Part shown: in pieces, positions 62,145 through 64,000 of the stretch | How positions within the stretch are numbered: position 1 is the first letter of the stretch | Layout of the letters: every line of letters begins with the position of its first letter | Source: Bugula neritina | Taxonomy: Eukaryota; Bryozoa; Gymnolaemata; Cheilostomatida; Bugulidae | Assembly: GCA_964035545.1 (NCBI GenBank) | Contig: CAXIUT010000183.1 | Span: 744,001-808,000 of the forward strand | Reading direction: 5' to 3' | Length of the DNA stretch: 64,000 nucleotides | Translations under genes and position numbers: made by a program | Notes under the pieces: model-generated | Database searches by the model: none | What the model saw: only the letters and a program-made list of their open reading frames with translations | What the model was told of the DNA's origin: nothing

Positions 62145-62634
62145 GCAACATCCTACAACATACTGAAATACACTGTAACATATTGAAATACACTGCAAGA
62201 AATTGAAATAGACTGCAACATAACAAAATATATGGTAAACTACTGAAATAGACTTTAACACATTGAAAAATACTGCAACATACAGAAATATACTGTAACA
62301 CACTGAAATATACTGCAACATACTGAAATACACTGTAACATTCTGAAAAATACTGCAACATACTGAAATACACTGCTACATACTGAAATACACTGCAACA
62401 TACTGCAAAATACTGCAACATACTGAAATACACTGTAACATATTGAAGTACACTGCAACACATTGAAATATACTGCAACATACCAAAATATATGGTAAAC
62501 AACTGAAATATACTTCAACACATTGAAAAATACTGCAACATACTGAAATATACTGCGACACTTTGCAATATACTGTAACATACCGAAATATGCTCTAGCA
62601 CACTGAAATACACTGCAACTCACTGAAATATACT
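62145..62634. repeat. 490-bp tandem duplication, copy 1
   Basis: This segment recurs at an offset of 490 (62,151/62,641, 62,376/62,866). The period is 49 ten-mers, an odd number. One visible difference is ACACTGCAACA at about 62,390 against ATACTGCAACA at 62,880. Confidence 0.92.
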
Positions 62635-63124
62635 GCAACATCCTACAACATACTGAAATACACTGTAACATATTGAAATACACTGCAAGAAATTGAAATA
62701 GACTGCAACATAACAAAATATATGGTAAACTACTGAAATAGACTTTAACACATTGAAAAATACTGCAACATACAGAAATATACTGTAACACACTGAAATA
62801 TACTGCAACATACTGAAATACACTGTAACATTCTGAAAAATACTGCAACATACTGAAATACACTGCTACATACTGAAATATACTGCAACATACTGCAAAA
62901 TACTGCAACATACTGAAATACACTGTAACATATTGAAGTACACTGCAACACATTGAAATATACTGCAACATACCAAAATATATGGTAAACAACTGAAATA
63001 TACTTCAACACATTGAAAAATACTGCAACATACTGAAATATACTGCGACACTTTGCAATATACTGTAACATACCGAAATATGCTCTAGCACACTGAAATA
63101 CACTGCAACTCACTGAAATATACT
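62635..63124. repeat. 490-bp tandem duplication, copy 2
   Basis: This copy of the preceding unit starts at the same TCCTACAACATACTG context. After 63,124 the sequence leaves the unit and continues TACTGAAATACACTGTGA, as at 40,900-40,920. Confidence 0.92.
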
Positions 63125-63390
63125 GCAACATACTGAAATACACTGTGACATCCTGAAATATACTGCAAAATTCTGAAATACACTGCTACATACTGAAATA
63201 TACTGCAACATACTGCAACATACTGAAATACACTGCAACATACTACAACATACTGAAATACGCTGCAACACATTGAAATATACTGCAACATACCTAAATA
63301 TACGGTAATATACCGAAATATACTGTAACACATTGAAAAATACTGCAACATACTGAAATATATTTTAACACATTGAAAAATACTGCAACA
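63125..63390. repeat. Domain B satellite between the 490-bp and 310-bp pairs
   Basis: This stretch matches 40,895 to about 41,104, then joins near 63,330 to sequence like 55,960-55,990 (AATACTGCAACATACTG then ATATTTTAACACATTG). It is satellite only. Confidence 0.7.
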
Positions 63391-63700
63391 TACTGAAATA
63401 TACTGTAACACACTGAAGTACACTGCAACTGACTGAAATATACTGCAATATACAGAAATACACTGCAACATCCTACAAAATGCTGAAATACACTGTAACA
63501 TATTGAAATACACTGCAACACATTGAAACATACTGCAACATACCGAAATATATAGTAAACTACTGAAATAAACTGTAACACATTGAAAAATACTGCAACA
63601 TACTGAAATATACTGCAACATACCTAAATATACGGTAATATACTGAAATATACTATAACACACCGAAATATACTGCAACATACTGAAATACACTGTAACA
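63391..63700. repeat. 310-bp tandem duplication, copy 1
   Basis: This segment recurs at an offset of 310 (CACTGAAGTACACTGCAACT at 63,411 and 63,721). The period is 31 ten-mers, an odd number. Confidence 0.92.
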
Positions 63701-64000
63701 TACTGAAATATACTGTAACACACTGAAGTACACTGCAACTGACTGAAATATACTGCAATATACAGAAATACACTGCAACATCCTACAAAATGCTGAAATA
63801 CACTGTAACATATTGAAATACACTGCAACACATTGAAACATACTGCAACATACCGAAATATATAGTAAACTACTGAAATAAACTGTAACACATTGAAAAA
63901 TACTGCAACATACTGAAATATACTGCAACATACCTAAATATACGGTAATATACTGAAATATACTATAACACACCGAAATATACTGCAACATACTGAAATA
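63701..64000. repeat. 310-bp tandem duplication, copy 2 (cut by window end)
   Basis: The first 300 bases of a second copy are present, and the last bases of the window match 63,661-63,690. More copies may follow beyond the window. Confidence 0.9.

Larger units (their letters stand above)
1..64000. repeat. Satellite array, 10-bp core / 20-bp monomer, fills the window
   Basis: Every stretch of the window reads as alternating 10-mers of the form ACATACTGAA and ATACACTGCA, with CTG (or a one-base variant) at a fixed place in nearly every 10-mer. All copies are head to tail in one orientation; I found no inverted block. The + strand is strongly asymmetric (consensus 9 A, 4 T, 5 C, 2 G per 20 bp). 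Variation is by point substitutions, whole 10-mer gains or losses, and about 32 small deletions that break the 10-bp phase. No unique sequence, mobile element or gene interrupts it. Satellite of this length and hierarchy is typical of eukaryotic heterochromatin; the chromosomal location cannot be told from the sequence. Confidence 0.97.
32000..64000. repeat. Domain B of the satellite (variant set B)
   Basis: The monomer is the same as in domain A but the diagnostic variants differ. These include AAATTGAAATAGACTGCA (for example about 33,384; 35,393; 40,464; 44,889; 50,168; 62,191; 62,681), a CCTAGCAATA monomer (about 34,953; 36,753; 39,813; 44,450; 46,150; 49,519; 53,877; 54,666; 57,126), AAATAATGCAATATACTG (about 34,141; 36,150; 39,210; 43,636), and three consecutive CATACTGCAA 10-mers (32,091; 32,901; 38,341; 41,600; 47,880; 51,310; 54,260; 55,050). 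The domain continues past the window end. Confidence 0.8.

Noticed and set aside
1-64000. CRISPR array
   Set aside because: The repeats are contiguous without unique spacers, the variants between them are themselves repeats, and there are no cas genes.
1-64000. Telomere or subtelomere repeat
   Set aside because: No run of TTAGGG-like, TTTAGGG-like or other short G-rich telomere unit is present on either strand.
1-64000. CENP-B box in the variant monomers
   Set aside because: The GGTAA box does not contain the TTCG and CGGG core of the CENP-B box. Only the idea of a spaced box is similar.
1-64000. tRNA, rRNA or other structured RNA genes
   Set aside because: No conserved promoter boxes, cloverleaf stems or rRNA-like sequence. 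The strongly asymmetric base composition leaves little scope for stems.
1-64000. Iteron-type plasmid replication origin
   Set aside because: Iteron arrays are short (a few to tens of copies) and adjoin a replication gene. Here thousands of repeats stand without any gene.
1-64000. Inverted repeats or palindromes between domains
   Set aside because: No minus-oriented monomer blocks are seen, and the strand composition never reverses.

Overview
The window is one uninterrupted block of satellite DNA. From the first base to the last it is built from a 10-bp core that alternates between two forms to give a 20-bp monomer. The approximate + strand consensus is ACATACTGAAATACACTGCA (about 35% GC, rich in A and C). 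I find no protein-coding gene, RNA gene, transposon, CRISPR array, telomere repeat or unique sequence. Tens of kilobases of nested satellite with this organisation point to a eukaryotic chromosome (pericentromere, centromere, subtelomere, sex-chromosome or B-chromosome heterochromatin are all possible). Nothing in the sequence identifies the lineage.

Layout. Domain A covers about 1-32,000 and domain B about 32,000-64,000. They share the monomer but carry different sets of diagnostic variant monomers. Domain A contains a 2,577-bp tandem duplication (3,741-8,894), an overlapping 2,929-bp tandem duplication (about 7,600-13,457) and an 8.2-kb tandem duplication (about 11,015-26,250). The first copy of the last one holds an extra 1,190-bp tandem duplication (about 16,755-19,134). 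A mosaic of older fragments follows (26.3-32 kb). Domain B contains a 9.5-9.7-kb tandem duplication (about 33,955-43,450 and 43,451-53,156). Each of its copies holds a roughly 3.1-3.4-kb duplication. After it come a 789-bp pair (53.6-55.2 kb), a mosaic (55.2-62.1 kb), a 490-bp pair (62,145-63,124) and a 310-bp pair (63,391-64,000, the last copy cut by the window end).

Intermediate order. A strongly variant monomer containing ATATGGTAAACT or ATACGGTAAT recurs mostly every 200-250 bp throughout, giving a higher-order period between the monomer and the kilobase units. The 10-bp register is kept over 64 kb except at about 32 places. Every one of those is a loss of 1 or 2 bases and none is a net gain; the losses total 43 bases, which agrees with the phase at the end of the window. 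Large repeat periods become exact multiples of 10 bp once these losses are added back. Several are odd multiples of 10, so copying can restart on the half-monomer.

Coding potential. Only the - strand has long open frames. This follows from the monomer: its reverse complement has no stop codon in any frame, and 20 bp is not a multiple of 3, so all three frames give the same 20-residue peptide repeat. I treat every such frame as a by-product of the satellite.
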